Of a stretch of DNA of 64,000 nt, positions 17,410 through 24,091 are shown piece by piece. The translations under genes were made by a program, and so were the position numbers. The notes under the pieces were generated by a model that was given only the letters and a program-made list of their open reading frames with translations, did not search any database and was not told the origin of the DNA. Every line of letters begins with the position of its first letter. The first letter of the stretch is position 1. The DNA is from CAVQCJ01 sp963849365 (GTDB taxonomy: Bacteria; Actinomycetota; Actinomycetes; Prado026), in the NCBI GenBank assembly GCA_963849365.1, contig CAWKHA010000001.1, positions 62,001 to 126,000 on the forward strand, read 5' to 3'.

Positions 17410-18255
17410 CTAGGTGCTGCGCAGGCCGGTGGGGCCGTCCGGCCGGTCGAGCCTGGCCTGCACGACCCGGTGCACCACGGTGCCGATCTCGGCCTCCGGC
17501 ACCCTGCGGTAGCCGTCGGCGGACACGACCGCCACCACCGGGAAGATCTTGCGGGCGAGGTCCGGACCACCGGTGGCCGAGTCGTCGTCGGCCGCGTCGT
17601 AGAGCGCTTCGACGCAGACGGATACGGCGTCGTCCTCGCTGAGCCCGGGGCCGTAGAGCTTCTTCAGCGCGCCGCGGGCGAACATCGAGCCCGACCCGAC
17701 GGAGTGGAACGAGTGCTCCTCGTACCGGCCGCCGGTGACGTCGTAGGAGAAGATCCGCCCGCTCCCGGTCTCCAGGTCGTAGCCGGCGAAGAGCGGGACG
17801 ACCGCGAGCCCTTGCATGGCCATGGCGAGGTTGCCGCGGATCAGCGTCGCGAGCCGGTTGGCCTTGCCGTCCAGCGACAGCGACATCCCCTCGATCTTCT
17901 CGTAGTGCTCGAGCTCGACCTGGAAGAGCCGGACCACCTCGACGGCCAGGCCCGCGGTGCCGGCGATGCCCACGCAGGAGAAGTCGTCGGCCGGGAACAC
18001 CTTCTCGATGTCGCGCTGGGCGATGACGTTGCCCATGGTCGCCCGGCGGTCGCCGGCCATGATCACCCCGCCCGCGAACGTGGTCGCGACGATCGTGGTC
18101 CCGTGCGGCACCTCGACCCGACCCTCGGGCAGCACCTGGCTCCCGGGCAGCAGCTCGGGGGCGTGCCCGCGGAGGAAGTCCGCGAACGACGGTGGCCCGG
18201 CGGTCAGGAAGGCCGGTGGCAGCCCTCCGCTCGCCACGCCTGCAGGATCCGGCAC
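17410..18255 (-). CDS. prcB: 20S proteasome beta subunit (catalytic)
   Basis: Catalytic subunit of the core particle. The precursor of 281 residues has a propeptide of about 52 residues. Autocleavage at EVPHG/TTIVATTFAGG would expose Thr53 as the N-terminal nucleophile. The conserved GDRRATMGN and the Lys in DIEKVFPADD (active-site partner) follow. SVGSGSMFARGALKK is the usual beta motif. GTG 18255 lies three bases after the pup stop without its own clear ribosome site, consistent with coupling to pup. There is one beta gene, so the core should be a simple alpha7-beta7-beta7-alpha7 particle. Confidence 0.96.
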   Translation of the reverse strand: MPDPAGVASGGLPPAFLTAGPPSFADFLRGHAPELLPGSQVLPEGRVEVPHGTTIVATTFAGGVIMAGDRRATMGNVIAQRDIEKVFPADDFSCVGIAGTAGLAVEVVRLFQVELEHYEKIEGMSLSLDGKANRLATLIRGNLAMAMQGLAVVPLFAGYDLETGSGRIFSYDVTGGRYEEHSFHSVGSGSMFARGALKKLYGPGLSEDDAVSVCVEALYDAADDDSATGGPDLARKIFPVVAVVSADGYRRVPEAEIGTVVHRVVQARLDRPDGPTGLRST

Positions 18256-18258
18256 CGG

Positions 18259-18474
18259 CTACTCGCCGCCCTTCTGCACGAACCCGCGGACGAACTCCTC
18301 GGCATTGGTCTCCAGCACCTCGTCGATCTCGTCGAGCATCGCGTCGACATCCTCGTCGAGGGCGGCCTTGCGCGCGGCCGCGGCGTCCGGGCCCGGGGCG
18401 TCGTCCGGCACCTCGTCGGGCTCGTCGGTGCGGCGGGTCGTGCGGTCCTGACCGCCGGTGTCCCTGGTGCTCAT
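18259..18474 (-). CDS. pup: prokaryotic ubiquitin-like protein Pup, ending in Gly-Gly-Glu
   Basis: The 71-residue intrinsically disordered tag that PafA attaches to lysines. The N-terminal half is charged and Thr/Asp-rich. The central and C-terminal part, LDEDVDAMLDEIDEVLETNA, is the coiled-coil region that binds the Mpa/ARC ATPase. The C terminus reads FVRGFVQKGGE, so the gene encodes Glu directly. M. tuberculosis Pup ends in Gln and must first be deamidated by Dop, which would be unnecessary here. ATG 18474 follows GGAGG. It is the first gene of the pup-prcB-prcA unit. Confidence 0.97.
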   Translation of the reverse strand: MSTRDTGGQDRTTRRTDEPDEVPDDAPGPDAAAARKAALDEDVDAMLDEIDEVLETNAEEFVRGFVQKGGE

Positions 18475-18543
18475 GGTGCCTCCGTCCGGCTGAGCTTCTC
18501 CCCCGGCCTGTCGGGCAGGCCAAGAACCTCGACGCCTGCCCCG

Positions 18544-18549
18544 AACCTA
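18544..18549 (-). promoter_or_regulatory. candidate -10 box for pup-prcB-prcA
   Basis: TAGGTT on the minus strand, which would give a leader of about 60 nt before pup. The -35 region has no good TTGACA match and coincides with the palindrome at 18561-18572, which would suit an activator or repressor site. Confidence 0.35.
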
Positions 18550-18560
18550 TATCTCGGCAC

Positions 18561-18572
18561 GGACGATCGTCC
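18561..18572. promoter_or_regulatory. perfect 12-bp palindrome in the divergent pup intergenic region
   Basis: GGACGATCGTCC is a perfect dyad in the 177 bp between pup and the divergently transcribed electron-transfer cassette. It overlaps the expected -35 position for pup, so it could control one or both directions. No cognate regulator is identified. Confidence 0.4.
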
Positions 18573-18651
18573 CGGTGAGCCCCGCAGGACACGCACCGAA
18601 GTCGTGCGGGCGGCGGTTGAAGTCCGCCCCGCCAGGGCCGATACCTATGGC

Positions 18652-19173
18652 ATGGGCGAACGGACCCCTCACGCCCGGCGCTCCAGCGCGGGCCGGCGGC
18701 GTGACCGCGGGATGCGCCTGGTCGACGCCGCGACCGCCGGCACGGCGGCACTGGCCGTCGCCGCCACCGGCGTGGTGACCGTCTCGCTGGCCGGGCCGCT
18801 GACGGGATCCGCCGTCGCTGCGCCGTCGGAGCGGACCACGGACGGCGGCGCCGTCAGCGCGCCCGGGCTGGCTGTCCCGACCCGGCCACCGACGGCACCG
18901 GGCAAGTCGGCGGTCCCGCCGAGCGCGCCGACCACGCACCCCTCCGGCTCGGCCGCACGACGCTCGGGTCAGGAGCGTTCGGGTCCCGCGGCCGTCACCA
19001 CGCGGCCGGGGACGACCAAGCCGGCGACCGACAAGACGACGAAAGCCGCTGCGCCGGCCCGCAGCTCCGCGCCGGCGCCGGCACCGAGCAGCGCGCCGCC
19101 GGACCCGCCACCGCCCTCGATCCCCGCGCCGACGCGCCACCCGGGCCCGACCGCGTCCTCCGGCGGCTCGTGA
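18652..19173 (+). CDS. small exported Pro/Ala/Ser-rich protein, first gene of the electron-transfer cassette
   Basis: A 173-residue protein with an Arg-rich start (HARRSSAGRRRDRG), one hydrophobic segment at about 28-55 (TAALAVAATGVVTVSLAGPL), and a low-complexity Pro/Ala/Ser/Thr tail to the end. No folded domain is visible. In related actinobacterial clusters this position holds an FMN-binding protein with the same anchor and linker followed by an FMN_bind domain carrying a flavinylated SGA(T/S) motif. Here the protein stops after the linker. Its TGA overlaps the apbE ATG (TGATG). The ATG at 18652 lies just after TACCTAT, possibly leaderless. ATG 18712 is an alternative start. Confidence 0.6.
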   Translation: MGERTPHARRSSAGRRRDRGMRLVDAATAGTAALAVAATGVVTVSLAGPLTGSAVAAPSERTTDGGAVSAPGLAVPTRPPTAPGKSAVPPSAPTTHPSGSAARRSGQERSGPAAVTTRPGTTKPATDKTTKAAAPARSSAPAPAPSSAPPDPPPPSIPAPTRHPGPTASSGGS

Positions 19174-20126
19174 TGCAGGCCGGGCCGGACGACGCCGAGA
19201 TCGCGACCGACTGGCCGCTGTGGGGAGGCACGGCTCGCCTCGTGGTGCGTGCCGGATCCGAGCCCGCCTTCGCCGAGGCCGCGCTGGCAGCGGCCCGTAC
19301 CGAGGTGGACGCCGTGGTCGCGGCCGTGGACAAGGCGTGCAGCCGGTTCCGCACCGACTCGGAGGTCACCGCGCTGGCGCGCTCGGGCGGCGCCGGGGTG
19401 GAAGTGTCCGAGGTCCTGGCGTCCGCGGTAGCCGTCGCGCTGCGGGCCGCTCGGCTGACCGACGGCGCCGTCGACCCGACGCTGGGGAACGCCCTCGTGG
19501 CCGCCGGCTACGACCGCGACATCACCGAGCTCGCGGACGCGGGCACCGGGACGGCCCCGGAGCCGCCGGCCGTGCTGCGGCGCCGGGCGTCCTGGCGCGA
19601 TGTCACCCTCGACGAGGAGCGCCGGGTGCTGCAGGTCCCCGACGGGGTGCTGCTCGACCTGGGTGCCACGGCCAAAGCGTTCGCGGCCGACCGCGCCGCT
19701 GCGCGCGCCTTCGACGTCCTCGGGATGCCGGTCCTGGTCAGCCTGTGCGGGGACATCAGCGTCGCGGGCACGACCGCCGGGGAACCCTGGCTCATCCTGG
19801 TGGTCGAGCGACCGGACGAGACGGACGGGCCGCTGGTCGACATCCACGACGGCGGTCTGGCCACGTCCACGACCCGGGCCCGGCGCTGGATGCGGGCGGG
19901 CCGGCCGATGCACCACCTGCTCGACCCGCTGACCGGCCTGCCCGCGCGCGAGGTCTGGCGCACCGTCACCGTGGCTGCCGCCACCTGTGTGGACGCGAAC
20001 ATCGCCTCGACCGCGACGGTGGTGAAGGGCGACAGCGGGCTGGCCTGGCTCGAGTCGACCGGACTGCCGGCTCGCCTCGTCGCGGCCGACGGCTCGGTCC
20101 TGGCGGTCGGCGGGTGGCCGGAGTGA
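19173..20126 (+). CDS. apbE: FAD:protein FMN transferase (ApbE family)
   Basis: Mg-dependent enzyme that attaches FMN to a Thr or Ser of an exported redox protein. The 317 residues contain VDKACSRFRTDSEV, DGAVDPTLGNALVAAGYDRD, the LLDLGATAKAFAADR loop (LDLGGxAKG-like), LVSLCGDISVAG, and HHLLDPLTGLPAR, followed by the metal-binding region CVDANIASTATVVKG. All family landmarks are present, so it should be active. No lipoprotein signal is visible, so it may act in the cytosol or rely on another route. It overlaps both neighbours (TGATG upstream, GTGA downstream). No flavinylation motif was found in the adjacent genes. Confidence 0.9.
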   Translation: MQAGPDDAEIATDWPLWGGTARLVVRAGSEPAFAEAALAAARTEVDAVVAAVDKACSRFRTDSEVTALARSGGAGVEVSEVLASAVAVALRAARLTDGAVDPTLGNALVAAGYDRDITELADAGTGTAPEPPAVLRRRASWRDVTLDEERRVLQVPDGVLLDLGATAKAFAADRAAARAFDVLGMPVLVSLCGDISVAGTTAGEPWLILVVERPDETDGPLVDIHDGGLATSTTRARRWMRAGRPMHHLLDPLTGLPAREVWRTVTVAAATCVDANIASTATVVKGDSGLAWLESTGLPARLVAADGSVLAVGGWPE

Positions 20127-20872
20127 CCAGCCTTGCGCCGGCCGTTTCGACCGCCTCGTCGGTGTGGACCGACCCCAGGCTCACCTGGTTCCTGACCCGG
20201 TCGTCCGGGCTCGTGCTGCTGGTGCTCTTCACGGCGACGACGGTGCTGGGCGTCCTGACCTCGTCCGCACGCACCGGGGGTCGGGTTCCTGGCTTCGTCG
20301 CGACCGACCTGCACCGCCGCCTGAGCACGCTGTCGCTTGTGCTCCTGCTCGGCCACATCGTGACGTCGGTGGCCGACAGCTTCGTCACCATCACCTGGCT
20401 GGACGCCGTGGTCCCGTTCGCATCCACGTACCGCCCGCTGTGGCTGGGGCTGGGCACCCTCGGGTGCGACCTCGTGCTGCTCGTGGCCGTCACCAGCACG
20501 CTGCGGCACCACATGGCGCCGCGGGTCTGGCGGGGGGTGCACCTGGCCGCGTACGCCGCGTGGCCGGTCGTCGTGCTGCACACGCTGGGGACAGGCACCG
20601 ACGCCCGTTCCGTCCCGGTGCTGCTGCTCACCGGTGCCTGTACGGCCGCGGTGGTCGCCGCTGTCGGGTGGCGGCTGGCCCGCCGGCCCGTGCCGAGCCG
20701 TCGGCGCCGGCTGGCGACACTCGTCGCGATGCCCGTCGCTGTCGTACTCACGGCGATCTGGGCGTGGTCGGGGCCGCTGGCCCCGGGCTGGGCCAAACGG
20801 GCCGGGACGCCGGCGCCGCCGTCCGCCGCTCCGGCGGCCGCGCCGTCGGCGTCCCCCGGAGCGGCCCGGTGA
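20123..20872 (+). CDS. ferric-reductase-like haem b membrane protein
   Basis: Predicted six-span membrane protein of 249 residues with a C-terminal Pro/Ala-rich tail. The spans include LVLLVLFTATTVLGVL, LSLVLLLGHIVTSVA and LAAYAAWPVVVLHTLGTG. Histidines placed inside or beside spans (LLLGHIV, LRHHMAPRVW, GVHLAAY, VVLHTLG) resemble the bis-His haem ligation of ferric-reductase and MsrQ-type domains. It could carry electrons across the membrane from the NuoF-like protein. The GTG start overlaps the apbE stop (GTGA at 20123-20126), and its own stop overlaps the next GTG (20869-20872). There is no FMN_bind domain attached. Confidence 0.75.
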   Translation: MTSLAPAVSTASSVWTDPRLTWFLTRSSGLVLLVLFTATTVLGVLTSSARTGGRVPGFVATDLHRRLSTLSLVLLLGHIVTSVADSFVTITWLDAVVPFASTYRPLWLGLGTLGCDLVLLVAVTSTLRHHMAPRVWRGVHLAAYAAWPVVVLHTLGTGTDARSVPVLLLTGACTAAVVAAVGWRLARRPVPSRRRRLATLVAMPVAVVLTAIWAWSGPLAPGWAKRAGTPAPPSAAPAAAPSASPGAAR

Positions 20873-22257
20873 GCAGAACCGACACGTCCCCGGTGGCGGG
20901 CGCGTCCGGTTCGCCCGGGGTCACGGCGGGGGCCCGGCCGTCCGGCGCCCCGGCGACCGACGCTTCCAGGCTCTTGCGTGGCCTGCGGCCGGACGGTCGT
21001 CCGGCGACGCTGGCCCAGCACCTGGCGGTGCACGGCCCGCTGCCCGACCGTGGCGCGGGCACGCCCGAGGGCGTCCTCGCCGCGGCGCAGTCGTCCGGCC
21101 TGCTCGGCCGGGGCGGCGGCCGGTACCCGCTCGCCGCGAAGCTGCACGCGGTCCGCGCCGCGGCTCACCCGCTGCGGCGGCCGCTGGTCGTCGTCAACGC
21201 CGGCGACAGCGAGCCCGCGGTGGCCAAGGACTCCGTGCTGGTCCAGCGGGCTCCGCACCTGGTCCTCGACGGCCTGGCGGCGGCCGCGCTCGCAGTGGGC
21301 GCCGGGGCGGCCGTGCTGTGGCTGCACCGCGGCCAGTCCTCGTCCGTCGCGGCGCTGCAGGGCGCGCTGGACGAGCGGGCCGCCGCGGCCCGCCCCGGTC
21401 CGCGCATCCGGATCGTGCAGGGTCCGACCCGGTTCGTCTCCGGCGAGGCGTCGGCCGTCGTGCGTCACCTGTCCGGCGGCCCGGGCCGGCCCACCACGAC
21501 GCCGCCGCGGACCGCCTCCCGCGGTGTCGACGGGCGGCCGACCCTGGTGGCCAACGCGGAGACGCTGGCCCACCTGGCGCTCGTGCTGCGGCACGGACCG
21601 GCCTGGTTCCGGTCGCTCGGGACGGTCGACGAACCCGGCACGGTCCTCGTCACGGTGACCGGCTCCGTGGCGGTGCCCGGTGTCGTCGAGGCAGCTGTCG
21701 GGACGCTGCTGTCGGCGCTGCTGGACGCCTGCGGCGGAACCGGACCCGAGCCGGCGTCCGCCCTGCTGGTCGGCGGCTACGCAGGGGCGTGGGTGCACCC
21801 GGACCTGGCCGGCCAGACCGGGTTCTCCCGGGCCGGGCTCCGCGCGGTGGGGGCCGAGCCGGGGGCGGGGCTGCTGGCCGCGCTCCCCCTGTCGGCCTGC
21901 CCCGCGGCCGAGACGGCGCGACTGGTCGCCTGGCTTGCAGCGGAGACCGCGGGACAGTGCGGGCCGTGCCTGAACGGTCTTCCCGCTCTGGCCGCTGCGG
22001 CCCGGGAGCTGGCCGGGAGCGGCCCGGACGCGGCGGCGGCCGCGACCCGGCTGGACCGGTGGGCCGCCATGGTCGAGGGCCGCGGTGCGTGCCACCATCC
22101 CGACGGGGTGAGCCGGCTGGTGCGGTCACTACTGCGCGGCCTGCCGGACGAGGTGGCGCGGCATGCGCGGGGCGACCGGTGTCCGGGTGCTCCGCCGCAC
22201 GGGTTCCTGCCGTTGCCGGCGCGCGGCGTGCTGCCCGGCGGTGACCAGTGGCGGTGA
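20869..22257 (+). CDS. NuoF-like flavoprotein (complex I 51-kDa family) with a modified Fe-S site
   Basis: Predicted NAD(P)H-oxidising flavoprotein of 462 residues. SGLLGRGGGRYPLAAKLHAV aligns with the NuoF FMN/NADH loop. NAGDSEPAVAKDSVLVQRAP matches the NADEGEPGTFKDR region. FVSGEASAVVRHLSG and GRPTLVANAETLAHLALVLR follow, then an SLBB-like strand segment. The C-terminal cluster motif, normally SCGxCxPC with a later Cys, reads TAGQCGPCLNG with a later Cys in GACHHPDG: the first Cys is replaced by Ala. The cluster may therefore be [3Fe-4S] or altered. It starts by GTGA overlap with the haem protein gene and overlaps the ferredoxin gene. No NuoE or NuoG partner is nearby. Confidence 0.85.
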   Translation: MSRTDTSPVAGASGSPGVTAGARPSGAPATDASRLLRGLRPDGRPATLAQHLAVHGPLPDRGAGTPEGVLAAAQSSGLLGRGGGRYPLAAKLHAVRAAAHPLRRPLVVVNAGDSEPAVAKDSVLVQRAPHLVLDGLAAAALAVGAGAAVLWLHRGQSSSVAALQGALDERAAAARPGPRIRIVQGPTRFVSGEASAVVRHLSGGPGRPTTTPPRTASRGVDGRPTLVANAETLAHLALVLRHGPAWFRSLGTVDEPGTVLVTVTGSVAVPGVVEAAVGTLLSALLDACGGTGPEPASALLVGGYAGAWVHPDLAGQTGFSRAGLRAVGAEPGAGLLAALPLSACPAAETARLVAWLAAETAGQCGPCLNGLPALAAAARELAGSGPDAAAAATRLDRWAAMVEGRGACHHPDGVSRLVRSLLRGLPDEVARHARGDRCPGAPPHGFLPLPARGVLPGGDQWR

Positions 22258-22496
22258 ACGAACCGGTCGCGCTGGTCGTGGACTGGCTGCGGTGCGACGG
22301 CAACGGAGTCTGTGCCGAGCTGGTGCCCGAGCTGGTCTCGCGGGACGACTGGGGGTACCCGGTGGTCGCGCCCGGAGCGGTGCCGCCCCAGCTGCGCCGG
22401 CTCGCCGCCCGCGCGAAGGCTGCCTGCCCGGCCATGGCCCTGCGACTGCAGACCTACGGTGCAGTACCGGGGCAGGACCGCGTCGCCCTACCGTAG
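22254..22496 (+). CDS. [3Fe-4S]-type ferredoxin
   Basis: An 80-residue electron carrier. Cysteines are at RCDGNGVCAE and AACPAMAL: three cluster ligands, as in the actinobacterial single-cluster ferredoxins that carry [3Fe-4S]. The central position that would be the second Cys of a [4Fe-4S] motif is Asn/Gly. GTG 22254 gives a GTGA overlap with the NuoF-like stop, like the two preceding junctions. GTG 22248 is an alternative. It is the last gene of the cassette, ending 17 bp from the dop stop on the other strand. Confidence 0.85.
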   Translation: MNEPVALVVDWLRCDGNGVCAELVPELVSRDDWGYPVVAPGAVPPQLRRLAARAKAACPAMALRLQTYGAVPGQDRVALP

Positions 22497-22513
22497 GTTC
22501 CGTCGCCACCCGC

Positions 22514-24034
22514 TCAGCGTGCGGACAGCGCCTCGAGCAGGTCGGTGGCGGTCGGGCAGCGGTCCAGCAGGGCGCCCACGTGCGCTTTGGTGCCGCGCAG
22601 GGGTTCCAGGGTGGGCACCCGCTGCAGCGAGTCCTGCCCGGGCACGTCGAAGATCACCGAGTCCCACGAGGCCGCGGCCACGTCGTCCGCGTACCGCCGC
22701 AGGCACTCCCCGCGGAAGTACGCGCGGGTGTCCTCCGGCGGCGCGGTGACGGCGGCCTCGACCTCGGGGTCGTTGAGGATCCGCTCCATGCGACCCCGGG
22801 CGACCAGCCGGTGGTAGAGGCCCTTGTCCGGCCGTACGTCCGAGTACTGCAGGTCGACCGCCTGCAGCCGGGCGCTGTCCCAGCCCAGCCCGTCGCGGTC
22901 CCGGTACGCCTGCAGCAGCTCCAGCTTGGCCACCCAGTCGAGCTCGCGGGACAGCCGCATCGGGTCGTCGGCCAGGCGGGACAGGACCGACTCCCATCGG
23001 TCCAGCACGTCGCGCGTCTGCGCGTCGGCGTCGGCGCCCATCCGGTCCTCGACGTACTTGCGGGCCTGGTCCAGGTACTCCAGCTGCAGCTCGAGCGCGG
23101 TGAGCCGGCGCCCGTCGCGAAGGTCGACCGTCGTGTGCAGCGTCGGGTCGTGCGACACCTGGTGCAAGGCGGTGACCGGGCGCAGCAGTGCGAGCTCGTC
23201 GCCGAGCCAGGCGTCCTCGACCATCGCCAGCACGAGCGCCGTCGTCCCGACCTTGAGGTAGGTGGAGACCTCGCTGAGGTTCGCGTCGCCGATGATCACG
23301 TGCAGCCGGCGGTACTTCTCGGGGTCGGCGTGCGGCTCGTCGCGCGTGTTGATGATGGGCCGCTTGAGGGTGGTCTCGAGGCCCACCTCGACCTCGAAGT
23401 AGTCGGCGCGCTGGCTGATCTGGAAACCGTGCTCGCGCCCGTCCTGCCCGATCCCGACCCGGCCCGAGCCGCAGATGACCTGCCGCGATACGAAGAACGG
23501 CGTCAGGTGCCGCACGATCGCGGCGAACGGGGTCTCCCGCCGCATCAGGTAGTTCTCGTGCGTGCCGTACGACGCGCCTTTGTTGTCGGTGTTGTTCTTG
23601 TACAGCGTGATGGGTCCGGTCTGGGCCGCCTGCGGCAAAGTGGCGGCGGCCGCCGCCGCCCGAGCCATGACCAGCTCGCCGGCCTTGTCCCACAGCACCG
23701 CGTCGCGCGGGCCGGTGACCTCGGGCGCGGAATACTCCGGGTGGGCGTGGTCCACGTAGAGCCGGGCGCCGTTGGTGAGGATGACGTTGGCGAGCCCGAG
23801 GTCCTCGTCCGTCAGCTGGCTCTGGTCCGCCATCGAGCGCTCGAGGTCGAAGCCGCGCGCGTCGCGCAGCGGTGACTCCTCCTCGAAGTCCCACTTGGCC
23901 CGCCGCGCCCTGGACGCCTGGGCGGCGTACGCGTTCACGACCTGGGAGCACAGCAGCATCGCGTTGGCGCCGGGCTGGCCCGGCACCGAGATGCCGTACT
24001 CGGTCTCGATGCCCATCACCCGGCGTGCGCTCAT
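22514..24034 (-). CDS. dop: Pup deamidase/depupylase Dop
   Basis: Removes Pup from substrates and, where Pup ends in Gln, deamidates it. The 506 residues start MSARRVMGIETEYGISVPGQ. LTNGARLYVDHAHPEYSAPE carries the catalytic Asp region, and YKNNTDNKGASYGTHENYLM and INTRDEPHADPEKYRRLH are shared with PafA. The insert RRAKWDFEEESPLRDARGFD is the Dop-specific loop. Because Pup here already ends in Glu, depupylation is the expected main role. TACCCT lies six bases before the ATG, so it appears leaderless. It is separated from pup by the opposite-strand electron-transfer cassette. Confidence 0.96.
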   Translation of the reverse strand: MSARRVMGIETEYGISVPGQPGANAMLLCSQVVNAYAAQASRARRAKWDFEEESPLRDARGFDLERSMADQSQLTDEDLGLANVILTNGARLYVDHAHPEYSAPEVTGPRDAVLWDKAGELVMARAAAAAATLPQAAQTGPITLYKNNTDNKGASYGTHENYLMRRETPFAAIVRHLTPFFVSRQVICGSGRVGIGQDGREHGFQISQRADYFEVEVGLETTLKRPIINTRDEPHADPEKYRRLHVIIGDANLSEVSTYLKVGTTALVLAMVEDAWLGDELALLRPVTALHQVSHDPTLHTTVDLRDGRRLTALELQLEYLDQARKYVEDRMGADADAQTRDVLDRWESVLSRLADDPMRLSRELDWVAKLELLQAYRDRDGLGWDSARLQAVDLQYSDVRPDKGLYHRLVARGRMERILNDPEVEAAVTAPPEDTRAYFRGECLRRYADDVAAASWDSVIFDVPGQDSLQRVPTLEPLRGTKAHVGALLDRCPTATDLLEALSAR

Positions 24035-24040
24035 GGGACG

Positions 24041-24046
24041 AGGGTA
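24041..24046 (-). promoter_or_regulatory. -10 box of leaderless dop
   Basis: TACCCT on the minus strand, six bases before ATG 24034. It would give dop its own transcript despite following arc by 57 bp. Confidence 0.55.
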
Positions 24047-24091
24047 GGCGTGCCCGCGGCCGCGTGGGCCCGTTGGGGGCCCTCGCGATGC

